NCBI GenBank assembly: GCA_021229015.1
Contig: CM037780.1
Span: 69,571,587 to 69,635,586, forward strand
Source of the DNA: Solen grandis
Taxonomy: Eukaryota > Mollusca > Bivalvia > Adapedonta > Solenidae
Direction of reading: 5' to 3'
Length of the DNA: 64,000 nucleotides
Shown: positions 38,606-50,548 of the stretch, in pieces
Position numbering within the stretch: the first letter of the stretch is position 1
Layout of the letters: the number at the start of each line of letters is the position of its first letter
The notes under the pieces: model-generated
Database searches by the model: none
Seen by the model: only the letters and a program-made list of their open reading frames with translations
Told to the model about the DNA's origin: nothing
Position numbers and translations under genes: made by a program

Positions 38606-41600
38606 GTAAAGATATACGGAGGTATCTCCGGGGAGTCGTACAGACATGTTGTGGTTAGGAATGATTACTGACTGGGTTGAAACGTGTGGAGGGACAATAT
38701 TCTTAATTGGAAATAAATGTGTCCGAAGTTTTAGGCCCAGAAATTCAATGGTTTATTCTGATATATACAATGGCAGAGCTTTAGTATTTATGAAAAAAGC
38801 AATATATAACATCTAAAGTTTTATAACCTGCAAAGGAATTTGATGAATATTTTTATAATATAATATAAAATTTAATAGGGATATATAAACAAGGAAAAGT
38901 GGTAAACACACATCTGTAAGAAGGAATGAAGTAGCTGTTACAATCCAGTCAGTAATTATTGCATGTTAAACATGGTGGTCTTCTATTGTCAGCAGGTGTT
39001 GTTAGTCTTAATTGATAGGAGAAGTAGCTGGCCATTGCTCTCATGATGAGTCTTCATATGTTGTAAATGGTTTATGAGAATAATTTACTCAGTCCTACAA
39101 GATCTCAAATTCACATTGAATCTGGTGAAGGTTTCAGCTTGGGTCCTGCCTTAAGCTGTTGCAGTTATTCATTTTGGCTTTAAACTGTTATTAAAGCAAC
39201 TTCTGTTGTATGTAATGGCAAGGTACTTCTTACATCAGGTACATTCCCATGCTAGCCCAGGGAGCTCTGTAGATGGTATTTAAGCTATTTTGTTTTCTTT
39301 CAGATCACCTGTTTCCTCACACTTGACAGTATTCACTCTCAGTTACAGTTAACACTTTAATACGCATCATGAGCAGCATGTGAACTCACACTTAAGAGAT
39401 TTACAGAAAATTGGGACACAAATTCTTACGGATTTTCAGTGAACATTTTCTGACAGTGTATACCAGCTGAAGTCATTTCTTCTGCCTCTGCATAATTCAC
39501 AGCTAAAACAAAAAGAAGATACAAAATTTTCACTGACAGATACTTAGTCAAAAATTGCTTCTATAGACCTTCCTTTACCAAAATGATTTTCTTTCCTATC
39601 ATGGAGTTTGATTTAAAAAAAAAAAAGGTTTGTCTTAGAAAATGCTAGTTTCCTCTTCTGGTACTCCTAAAATACATCACTGCTCCTGTCTCACATATAC
39701 ACATGAAACATATAAGCACATACTTAGTGTGTTTTTTATTTATTTGGGAAAGTTTATATGATTCATTTCTTTTATGTCTTTTTTTCAGTTTATTTGCCAT
39801 GGCTATTGTATCAGCTGTCCATAATTTGTATGTCTTATTCTTTGTTTCAGTTGCTTTTATTACATCTTAATCATATAAACACAGCATTGCATGTGCCCCA
39901 TAGATATTTAACACTTTGAAATCAAGCTGAGAGCCTGTCCATACTTGGCAAACAGAGCAGGCCCAGACCATGGTCTCCATTGTTTGCTCATACAGTATTG
40001 AAGTGTCTGCATAACAAAGAAAAATCAATTGTTTCATATATACAATTTAAAGTTTAGCCAATTAATATCCATTAAAGTATGAAATTGTTCATAAATATTT
40101 ATGAGGTAAAGGTTAAGCCTGAACACAGTTTAAGTCTTAACAGGTTTTACAGTGTTGCCTCATGATATCTAAAGTTCTGAAGAGTAACAGACAGATAAAA
40201 TCCTGGTCAGTAAAGCCAGCAGGCTGATTCGGGTTTATCCTCGTCAAGTAGAGCTTTCCTTTGATGATCCCCAGGTTGTAAAAGGTATAAATTATGAATG
40301 TGACTTATGGTACAAGCAAAGTTGTGTTATGTGTGATTTTAGACAAAGGGATGGTCACTCTTGTCATAGTTTTTTTAGTGTCTGCATGTTTTTCCTTGTA
40401 GTGGCTGGATAAATGGGTTTTCCACAGTCGGTGATAAGACAGCTGCGGGGATATTCATGCTTGTTATAGCTTTATTTCTGTCCATCTGTGCTGCAGGAAA
40501 TATGTTAATGTTAATCAAGGTAGGCTGCACCGCGGGGAGCATCGCCTTTGGCTTAAACTCCCCCTGTACCTGCCACCTTGTCCTGCATTCCACACAGTGA
40601 ATGTTGTCCCTCTGTGAACCATAATCAGTGTTTTGTAAAATATTTGTGTACTGTATTCACCATTGAATAATATTGCTATGTTATGAATTGTCTTTATATA
40701 TTGCATCCCATACTGTTGATAATTTATATCTGTTATGTGAAAAGTAAGTGAACCTCTTACACCACTGTGATTTTTTTTTTGTGTAAAGTCTATGTACTTA
40801 ATTTACCACTGTGAATATTAGTGTTTTTTGTATGGCCCTTGTATTGCTTCAATCCTTGTACAGCATTCCACACAGTGATTTTTTGTGTCATATGAATGCT
40901 TTGTGTGCAGAACCTACCAAGTTGTTTAGTATCCTATGATTTTTTAATGAGCTATTGCACATTGCATGTCTGGCAAAGCTTTCATGTAGCACTTGTAAAT
41001 ATGATCGAAAAAATGTTTCTGTTTCATCACAACCCAGTGTATTTACTTAAACACAGGGATGAACCCTTTGTAGGAATGGTCTACCTCTTGGGTTGTTCCA
41101 GAACTTGTTGGCCCAGTGTCAGGATAATGCGACTGAGTATGGTATCATGCCACATGTCTATGGTGTGATACTGCAGTATGGCAGCACAATATCTTTCTCA
41201 AGTAATCCTAGACTCCAAAAATACTGAAATACTCTTAGCAGGATGTTAAATCCAATAAATTAAACAAACAAAACCTCTTCAAGATATGGAAATTGTGCGT
41301 CTTTTTCAACATTGACATTCTGTTTGGGAGAAAATGAAAGTTTTTCTAATTGTTCTTCTGACAATTCAACAAATCTATCTTATTCTGTTAGTCCCCCATC
41401 CCCATCTTACATACCTACTTTTTTAAATGTATGCAACTGCAGTAGATAGTGATCAATTGTTAACTGTGTACCTGTATCTTCTGACCTACTGTCTACATTC
41501 AATAGGCTGTACTCTATACAGCCTCCACTGTCCAGCTGCAGATTGTACGTAACAAGTGTTATGTACATTTAGAATACTCTACTAATATCTTGTGTTTGAT

Positions 41601-44600
41601 ATGAGTGGTTGTTTCCCAAACATATAAACCCAATATAGTGTGTAGACTTCAGCGACCTGTAGTAGACCAATTTCAGCTGAAGACAGTCCAGATTCTTTCA
41701 TATAGTCATAAGATACATGAACCTTTTTTGTTAACCCAGTTAAACTGTCTTCTTGTAGAGGCTGGATAACTGGATTTAAAACAGTGGGAAAGAATGCCGG
41801 AGTGGGCGTGATGCTGTTGGTTATAGCTTTGTGTTTCACAATTTCTGCCGTAGGAAACTGTATTATGCTTGTCAAGGTATGCCCCGTTGACTAAATTGCC
41901 GTGTGCGCGTGTCACATGGCCCTCTAATGTCCAGTTAACGAACTGTGGCTGCCTAACACTCCTGTGCGTATGCATGCTTTTGATGTTTCACTTCACAATT
42001 GCACTTGTACTTTGTCCTTTCTTTGTTGGCTTTTTCATGTACATGTATATACCAATGAATGTAGGCCCTGCATCAACCCATGTTTAACTTTGCATACTAA
42101 GTATCTGCACTTCATGAAATGCTTCTGCAATACTAGACTGATTTTACTCTCTTTGCTAATTACTAATTATTTAATTGTATTAATTGTATAAAAAGTTAAT
42201 TCATAGAGGGGTTGTAAGAATTATTTACTAAAAAAACAATGATGTGTAGGGATTTCCAAAGACATTTTTCAAAGTAATGAAAATTGTTGATCTAATCAGG
42301 ATTTGATATAAAATGTGAATTCCAGGATTTTCACCTGATCCTAATTGCTCATGGTGAGCTATTAGGATCCCCCTGTGTCCGTTGTACATTGTCATCTGTC
42401 GTGCGTCGTCAACAATTTGTTTTAAATGACATCTCGGAAACCGTTAGGTTGATTAAACTTGGCAGGGATGATCCTTTGGTGAACCTTCACGAAAGTTGCT
42501 TAAATAAACTTGATTCATGAAGAACTCTGGTTGCCATGGCAACAGAAAGAAAAATATTTTGAAAACTTTAAAAATAATCTCCTTCAAAACTACTGCCCAG
42601 ATTTCAAAATGTTTTGGTACAGATGTTCCTTGGGTAACCATCTACCAAGATTGCTAAAATTATTCTGATCTATAAAAAAACATGGCCACCAGGGGCGGGG
42701 CTAATTTGCCTTATATGTATATAGTGAAACCTTTAAACGACATCTTCTCTGCAACCACTTGACAGTATTTGACTAAACTTGGCAGGGATGTTCCTTGGGT
42801 GAATCTTCACAAAAGATGCTAAAATAAACCTGATTCATGCAGAACTCTGGTTGCATTGACAATAGAAAGAAAAAAAATTATGATAAATCATCCTCTTTAA
42901 AGTACTGGCCAGATTTCACAGATGTTCCGTGGGTAACCCTATACTCAGGTGAGCGACTTAGGGCCTCTATGGCCCACTTGTTTAAATTATTTCATTTTTT
43001 TGTGTGAATGAATAAGGTTTTATGAATTTTTGAATTTGGACTTTTTTATTGAATTTTTAACAGAACAGAAGCATTGAAATAAAACAATTTCATTTCTGAG
43101 CCAGCATTATGTTTTCATATTCCTAAAATAAGATTATAAATACTTAATTTATTATTTGATTTATTATATATTGGTAAATTTGATGCAGCACATCTGACCT
43201 AATTATTTACTTTCGGTATATACATCTTAAAAAACAAAACAACAACAATAAAGGGTGGGGGCTTGGAAATTATTGAAAGTAACATTTATTTAAATCATAG
43301 ATTTAATATGAACTAACAAGTGTACTGTGTTTTGTAATGCTTGATGTTTCTGCCTTATTATGGATGGTTTGCAGTGGATCTGTCTTTGCTTCATTTTTTA
43401 AGTCCTGAATAAATCTCTCTTGGTGGTTGGTGTCAGTCAACTGCTTCCTAACTGTATAAAAGTCAGGCATGGCAATATTGTGTGTAACTGCAGTTTACAT
43501 TTTTATTCATATGGGCCATTTAGGAAATCTTGATAAATTTGGGGAATATTTTAGGATGGGTCGTAAAAAAGGTTGAGTTGAAGCAACCTTTGAAATTTAG
43601 ATTTTGATTTATCAGTGTTTTGTTTAAACTGAATTAGTTTTAAAAAAAGGACCCCTGTTTTAACCATAAAAAGATTTTAACAATGTACTGTTCTCATGCC
43701 TGATTAAAATGGTGTGGTTGCTGTCTGTGTATTTTGCTTTTATAGATTTCTACTTGATTCATGAAACTTCACAGTAATCTCAATTGGTCATGTTTTCCAG
43801 ACATATTTAGTCTGACATCAGAGTTTGTCTGAAGGGGTACCCTTGTTCCCAAAGATAATTGCTCTGTGTACTAGATTTGTTTTTGGAAGTAGTTTCCAGC
43901 CACAAAATATCTTTTCACATTAATACCCATAGCACTGATCCCAGAATTACATATCAAAATATGTGTATTATTCCCATCTCTTTATACGAACATTCTTCTT
44001 CCTATTAAAATTCCTTCTTCATATTATTCCATACGCATTGATGCACATTTCCATTTTGTTTCAGTTCTTGTAGCAGGGATTCTTAATGCCCCCCCCCCCC
44101 TCTCATTGTTTCATTTATTGAACCTCATGTGCACATTTTCTATTGTTTCAGATATATTAGCATATGTTTACATATATGTTATACTTCCTTGGCATGTGTA
44201 TCGCTTAAAGGGATATACCTGGTTATAGAAATAAGGGCAAACAACCCACCCTCCCCTATTATATATTAGTGCAGGTTATGTAAGCTATACAGCAGGTATG
44301 ATAGATACACACGACAGTTACAATATATTTATTTTTCACAGATGAGATGACTGATTTCTTGTGGATTATTTATCTGGTTTCTGTTGCATCACTCATGGGG
44401 CAAGCCTTAAATAATGATATATTCCAATGGGATTTCTGTCTCTATAGAAATAGTGATAAGACAATTCAGTTTCATGTTTAGAACACTGTAATTGATAAAG
44501 ATATAGATTGACATCTTTAAATGAAATTTAAGTGAAAATTGACGTAAATCTGGTTTCAATTTTAAGCCTATTACTTTACAGATTTTTTTAACAGATTATA

Positions 44601-46958
44601 AATGTTCAAGTGTATCCCTTTAAGCCCTGATATGCACTATGTACATGTATTGACTAGTCTCCTGTACAGTAGGTTACCCCCCAATACTCCTGCGATCACC
44701 AGAAAGTGAACCTTTCTGTGAAGGCCTGCAGCTTGACATCGAAAATTATCCATTGTTGTTGATAGATAGACTGTACCTAACAGATCTGTCCTTGTTATAT
44801 TTCTAGAGGCTGGATTAATGCTTTGACAGTTATCGGCAAGAACGCAGGTGCAGGAGCTGTCATGCTGTTTGTTGCCCTTTTTTTCTCCATTTCCGCCACA
44901 ATCAATATGATAATGCTTGTGAAGGTAGGCAGATTATTGGAGAAGATGGTCTGAAAATGAGTGTTCAGGTGGTAAAATATCCTAGGCAGAAATTATATTA
45001 TCCCAGTTATAATTTGGCGAATTTATGATATTCGGTTATCATTTAAGGCAGTATGTATAAAGAGGAAGCATGCAGGCATATCTAGAGACCAAACAATACA
45101 GCCATTTCAGTGTAAATGTAAGAGTGTGATTATTTGGATTAGGTCTTACTGTATTAAGAACTAATGTGCTGTCTTTTAAAACATGATCAACTTGAGAGCC
45201 ACTTACAGTCTGGTTTGGTTATTTATTGGTTTCTTTTATTATATATTATTTATTTATCTGAAAGAAAACCTAGATGACAGATCCATTGTAAATCAATCCA
45301 TTATCCTTTTTTGTAATTCTTGAATTAAAAGTAATGATAATGTAAAGCATTCAAATGGGGCTTTCAGAAGAGAGTGTTTTTAAAATGGTCTGAATGATGT
45401 GTTGTAACAAAAAGCAGTTAATTCATAAGGGAACAGTCTTCACAGCTGATAACATTGTGAAAATTGGTAGTCTGTAATGTTAACCAGTTGCCAGTCAGGA
45501 GCATGGGTCCATGTCATGCATGTGTTTTATTGGCGGGTCTGGCATAACATGTTACAAGCTAGAATCCAAGCCAGTTGTATGAGGAAGCATGGTCAACCTG
45601 GGGGGGTTACTTTAGAAGGACTGTAAAATCAAAACCAATGTAATTACAACTACCCCTTGTATCTAGCATTCCATCTGTTTTCCTTGAGGTCTCATGTATG
45701 GTTCTTATTGAAACCTTGTATACATGTACATGTTATTTGTTTTATTAAGTGCATATCCATTGTATTGTCCAATGTTTTAGTGAACATTTTGGTGTGAACT
45801 GATATTTTATTAAGCATAATATTATAATCGTTTAAGTTCTAAGGCATTACAACCAAAATTTTAGTTCCATAATTATGTAAATTTGATTAAATTTCGATTT
45901 AAAGGAAGTCTTCATCATGATATATATTTTTAAATGTAAATAAGTAATAAATTATACAAAACATAATATTTTTAATTTGAAAAGTGCCAGGTTTCGTGAT
46001 CTTCAAACAAAACAAGAGAAATGAAAGAAGAAGGTTATTTTTTTCACAATTTATTTCAGTTTTTTGAGATCTAAACCATAATTGATAGGTGATTAAATTA
46101 TTCAAAGATTTGACCAAACTCACACTATAAATTAATAAAACAACATTATAGTGTTGACAGTTGTGTATTACCCTCTATCAGTCATCATTAGAGATTCAAT
46201 GATCATCAATTATACTCGATGATTGATTACTGTCTAAGTTGGCGATCATCGATTGTGTTCTTCATAATCAATTCCTCTAATTTCTCTTCTTGTCGGTAAA
46301 TTAAGAGTGTGTGTACCAAGAAATAAAAGGAAAAAAAGAAACCATATTAACACTAAATCTATTCCATTTCTAAACTCTATTTCTGAATTCTTTTTGTAAG
46401 TTTTTCCTCATATTTCTCCTCATATTTTTCAATCTTGCATAAATAGCCTGCTAGTTCTTGTCTCTTGTAATAAAATATCTTTGATAGTATCTTAGTCTAT
46501 TAAATTAAGATATTTTTTTGCTTTTAAAGTCACATTCTACATATAAGTGATGGTTAATAAACAAATCAATTACATAATCCATGATTGATTAAAATGTCTT
46601 GTCCAATTTTTTACGATCATCAATTATGACTTTTAGCTGATTTTGAAACTCTAGTCATCATAAAAATTTATCCAAGAAACTGGCACTTTTAATGATTAAC
46701 AACTTGCCTGTTCTGTATTGATTATGATTGGTTGGATAGACACGCCCCAAATGACCACACCCCCTTTTCTCCCTACAGGTACACAGAATATACAGAAGCA
46801 CTGGCGCCAGTTTTGCCAAGGCTCAGCAGGAGTTTGCTACTGGTGTGATGAAAAATGAGGCAGTGCAGTCGGGTGTGGCCAATGCAGCTTCTTCAGCAGC
46901 CCAGGGGGCGGTGCGCGGTGCCGCCTCACAATACGGAACAGGTGATAACAAGTACTAG
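38488..46958 (+). CDS. SCAMP: SCAMP (secretory carrier membrane protein), 3' part with four alternative exons
   Basis: SCAMPs are four-pass membrane proteins of recycling and secretory vesicles. The terminal exon (46779-46958) encodes [20 protein letters not shown] then [10 protein letters not shown] and an Ala/Ser-rich tail, the SCAMP1/2/3 C-terminus ([20 protein letters not shown]). Upstream lie four 118-nt exons, each encoding a variant of the last membrane helix with its leading G-W-I turn. Each begins with phase 1 and ends in AAG before GT. 118 is not a multiple of 3, so only one can be used per mRNA if the frame is kept. Exons for the N-terminal NPF region and first three helices are not in the window and are probably beyond the gap at 37782. 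The gene is convergent with ATR copy B. Confidence 0.92.
38606..40401. other. SCAMP intron
   Basis: No further exon variant seen. Around 39900-40020 and 40140-40260 are decayed pieces with MITE-like words ('CAGCAGGCTGATTCGGGTTT'). Confidence 0.4.
40402..40519 (+). CDS. SCAMP: SCAMP alternative exon 2
   Basis: Acceptor TTGTAG, donor GTAGGC; 118 nt. Encodes [20 protein letters not shown] then [19 protein letters not shown]. Confidence 0.88.
40520..41758. other. SCAMP intron
   Basis: Near 41100-41220 an inverted copy of the repeat at 29450-29570 (word GGTATCATGCCACATGTCTA). No exon-like sequence. Confidence 0.4.
41759..41876 (+). CDS. SCAMP: SCAMP alternative exon 3
   Basis: Acceptor TTGTAG, donor GTATGC; 118 nt. 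Encodes [20 protein letters not shown] then [19 protein letters not shown]. Confidence 0.9.
42331..42982 (-). mobile_element. Pearl/Helitron-like element, family A subfamily, reversed
   Basis: On the minus strand it runs from AAACAAGTGGGCCATAGAGG to AGCTCACCATGAGCAATTAG. Two related internal units ('AAACTTGGCAGGGATG', 'GAACTCTGGTTGC') are on the plus strand. No long 165-bp array. It is related to the copy at 56625-57437. Confidence 0.75.
42983..44806. other. SCAMP intron
   Basis: AT-rich; a 12-C run near 44089. No exon variant or element ends found. Confidence 0.4.
44807..44924 (+). CDS. SCAMP: SCAMP alternative exon 4
   Basis: Acceptor TTCTAG, donor GTAGGC; 118 nt. Encodes [20 protein letters not shown] then [19 protein letters not shown]. 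Nearest the common terminal exon. Confidence 0.9.
44925..46778. other. SCAMP intron
   Basis: AT-rich, no feature recognised. Confidence 0.4.
46779..46958 (+). CDS. SCAMP: SCAMP terminal exon
   Basis: Acceptor CTACAG; 60 codons including TAG at 46956-46958. Encodes [40 protein letters not shown], then [19 protein letters not shown]. Cytosolic C-terminal tail of SCAMPs. Confidence 0.96.
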   Translation, partial: VHRIYRSTGASFAKAQQEFATGVMKNEAVQSGVANAASSAAQGAVRGAASQYGTGDNKY

Positions 46959-49756
46959 GCAGCCATTGGAGCCTGCGTACATACAGCATGGGAGAGTAGT
47001 GTTGTAAAGGGGGATAATCCAGCTCATTTGTAAGGGAGGTTGGAAAGTGATGTGGAGGAATCATGCCAAAGGTGTTGATAACTGGATTATTTATTTTGAG
47101 TGTGATGTGTGTTGGGTTAGTATAGTGATCTTACAATGTCCGCTTCCTGAAGTCAGTGTAGAGCTCATAATACTGTACATCTACCCGAGGGACGAGTGTG
47201 AAACAGTTCTATCTAGTCATTGGCTTCATGTAGGATACCACTCTTTGGCATTTATCCCTCACTAAATTAATATTTTGTTAATAATGAACATGGCTCCAAA
47301 TGCAGCTAGAATAACTAGACTCGGTTGCATGAAAGTTCCACACGAGTAGCACAGTGTCTTTGACAAGGTTTAATGTTGTGTTTTTTTTTGTTTTGTTTTT
47401 TATTCATACATGATCAAGGTATAATTGTATAAAAAAAAAAAGATGAGAAAATAAGATTGTATTATAGAAACAGGTTGCTATCTGGCAACACACATATGTG
47501 TAAAGTGAAGCTTTGAACTCAGTATTTGCCAGAATTTAAATGAACCACTGGTGAGAGACCACTTTGAGTCACAATCCAGTGACCTTAGTCCCCTCTAGCA
47601 GAGGATGCCTGTAAATCCAGTTTGTACTGTAAATACCTGCATGTATGCATGTATCCACCTTCTTTGTATAACCCTGTAATGCCAGTCATTTATGTGATTT
47701 CAATTCAGCTGTATATTCCCTATAATTCTTGAAAGTTCGATAAACTGTGTTTATATGGGTCAGGATCTAATGAAAACTTGCTTCAAATTCAATGTAAATC
47801 TTTGTGTAGCGTCAGTCTGATACAGTTATGATCTGGATACAATGATAACAATTTCTGATAAGAAAACTTGAGAGGGAAGATGTATATTATTGATGGCTTA
47901 ATCATCAACCATGATGGTATCAGGTGACAATCCACAGAAATATATATATATTGCACAAAAGATAAAAAAATAAAATTATATTTTTTGTGCCATGGGAATG
48001 ACTCCTCCCTGGAGTTTTATGCTTAGGTATTGCTTTATAATGCTGCCCTGATGTTCCTCTTCAATAGTCTATACTAGTTGGCTTTCTACCAGAGGCTATG
48101 CTTACAAATGTAGTTATGCTGAGTGTAATAGCCTTCAAAATAAGTTGTCAGGGTGCTTTATAATCAGTTTTATAGTGTTTTTCCAGAGAAACATCTCTCT
48201 GACTCTCCGTGTACATTGTTTTAACATCAAGATACATATGTTCTAAAAATACATGTTTACGCACATGATGCTGATCTTCTTTGTCTATTCCGTGCATGTT
48301 TTTCTCCTTATCCTCAACTCAAAAGGGCTTAGTGGTTTGCAAGCATGTGTAGTGCTGATGTTTTAAGTATCTCTTTACATGGTGACAGGGGACCAAAGTT
48401 GGAGTGGTTATCACATAACCATTGTAGACAGTGCAGAGAAATTCAGTTTCATTTAACAAGTAGAATTAAAATTTCATATTGATAGTTACTGAAATTCTTT
48501 GTTTTTTTGTTTTTGTCTTCTTTTTTTCTCAAGTCATAGAACTTGTACAATTTCTGTCCTGCTTTTTAGTCTGAAGCAACAATAAGTAATGGAGGGAAGC
48601 TGGGTATCCCATAGGAATCCCCCACCCCCCAGTGCTGCAAAAGTGACAAGTGCTGGATCAGTGTCAAACCTTGACCATACTGGGTATGAAGAAAGGCAGA
48701 AATTTGTACAGTTTAGCCATGGTGTGTCAGTGATGGGTAACTTTCGAAGTGAAGTGTAACATACTAACAAACCATCCTTAGCATGCTAATTGAGAGTTAA
48801 GTTTAAGGTTTAAGTTGTTTTAGGGGAAAAATACTATATATGTGTAAAACAACATATTATAGGATCTTAAATTGTGTCAAATTTGCTCCAGTTTTAGTTT
48901 TGTAATGGCAGAAATGTGTCTGTGATTGTGTCCAAATACAGCATGATTGTGTATATTTATGTCCGCAAGGTTCAGCTTTTTTGTCGGCAAGACCGAATTG
49001 ACACCATTTGTACAGAGTTGAATGTGTGTATGTAAGTGAAGCTTCATCACAAATCTGTTGCTTTTTCATTGCTTCAATGTGTAACTTATTTATATTACAC
49101 GAGGATATATGTGGAACATGTTGGTATGTTTGTTGTATAAAAACTTCTGAAAAGTGCTTAAAGCAGAACTTTGTGGAAGTCCTTTTATGAATGGGGGTTT
49201 GGCGGGGGCACACTTGGCATGGTCACATTTCATGCAGTTAAATCCAGTTTTACAAATTGTAACAAATGCTTTGGTTCTGAGGTAGGTTCTATACAGAATC
49301 AGTGAGGTAGAGTTAGTATAAAGGGTTTATCTTCCGTGTCAATATAAAGTTTATCAATATAAAAGGTTTATCATTAGAGATCATTAGAGTTAATGAATGG
49401 TTATAAAGGGTTTATCATTTAGTGTTCACAAGTGAGTATGGTTGGTTTATCTTGTCTCTGTAGATGTCGTTTAACCCAGGTATAGGTGCCATAGTAGGAA
49501 AAAGTAAATCAAGACTTGCATGGCATACACATTGAGGTAAATGGTGATGGTCTGATTGGCAAATGGTAAGCATGGAAATAAGTAGGGGATGGTTGGTGTG
49601 AGGGTGTGTGGATAGTGTATGGCTGATGCTGGTAGGGGTTAGCTGAGTGATCGACCTTCCAAGTCTGGTGTAGTGCTGCTTTACAGACAAGCTAATGGCA
49701 ATAGTTGTGGTGCAAACTTTGACTTGTTCCCCCTGATATAGGGGTAAATTCTTACT
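46959..49756. other. SCAMP 3' UTR and/or intergenic DNA
   Basis: AT-rich without open frames of note. Probably a long 3' UTR; the cleavage site cannot be fixed by eye. Confidence 0.4.
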
Positions 49757-50548
49757 CAGGGGTGGCGAAATCTCATTTCATTTTACTTGTCCATGGACAA
49801 CCAAAATTAAAAGTTCACTTGTCTGTAGCAAAACACTACTTGTCAGTACTTTTTGGAAAACTATTGGTAGATAAAATATGGAAATAATTGAAATTTTCTT
49901 ACCCTTAAAATAAATTAATTTAGGCATGTAAAAAACCATTATGATAACTGCCATAACACTGAAACTTGGAACATCTTTTACTGACTGATTTAACAATGAA
50001 ACTGTTTTAACACTGCATAATTGTCTTATGTTTCTGTTATTGCCATCAAATTCGACATTTCGCCGAGCCCTTGTCGTTGACTCTAAGCCTGGGAAGTCTT
50101 AAAGCATAATTCTTGAAATGACCTTTTACACTTAGTTTTATCGTATTTTTATCCGTCTTTTTTTTTTTTTTTATTGGTAGTTTATTCGGGATATCCTTCC
50201 CCTTTTCTTGTTTTGGACAATATATTAATGAGGTATCGATCCATTTGACAAGGAACTTACCGAATGTAGACTGTGCGTGAAAGCACTGACTTTGATCTTT
50301 TATTTTCATCTCTTAACATTTTAGAAACGAAGCCAGTCAAAACGGGACGGTTTAATATGCGGATCGTCTTGTAAAATGCCAAAAAATAAATTTATTTGAC
50401 AACGCACTTTAACTTCAGGTTTACAGTTGTAATGCTGCAGTTTAAATTTTTGTACGTTTCAGATTTTTGGTTGTTCATGGACAAGTCAGTAGTGAAAATT
50501 TACTTGCCCGCAAATGTGTGACTCAGAGAATGGATTTCGCCATCCCTG
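49757..50548. mobile_element. CAGGG-ended fold-back element with 5-bp target duplication
   Basis: Ends CAGGGGTGGCGAAATCTCAT and GGATTTCGCCATCCCTG are inverted repeats; a second inner pair is TTGTCCATGGACAACCAAAA / TTTTGGTTGTTCATGGACAA. Flanked by TTACT at 49752-49756 and 50549-50553. 792 bp; no transposase recognised in its short ORFs. hAT-like ends. Confidence 0.85.

Noticed and set aside
42453..42641. Minus-strand ORF of 62 codons
   Set aside because: It lies within a noncoding pearl-like element.
46837..47064. 75-codon minus-strand ORF
   Set aside because: Antisense shadow of the SCAMP terminal exon.
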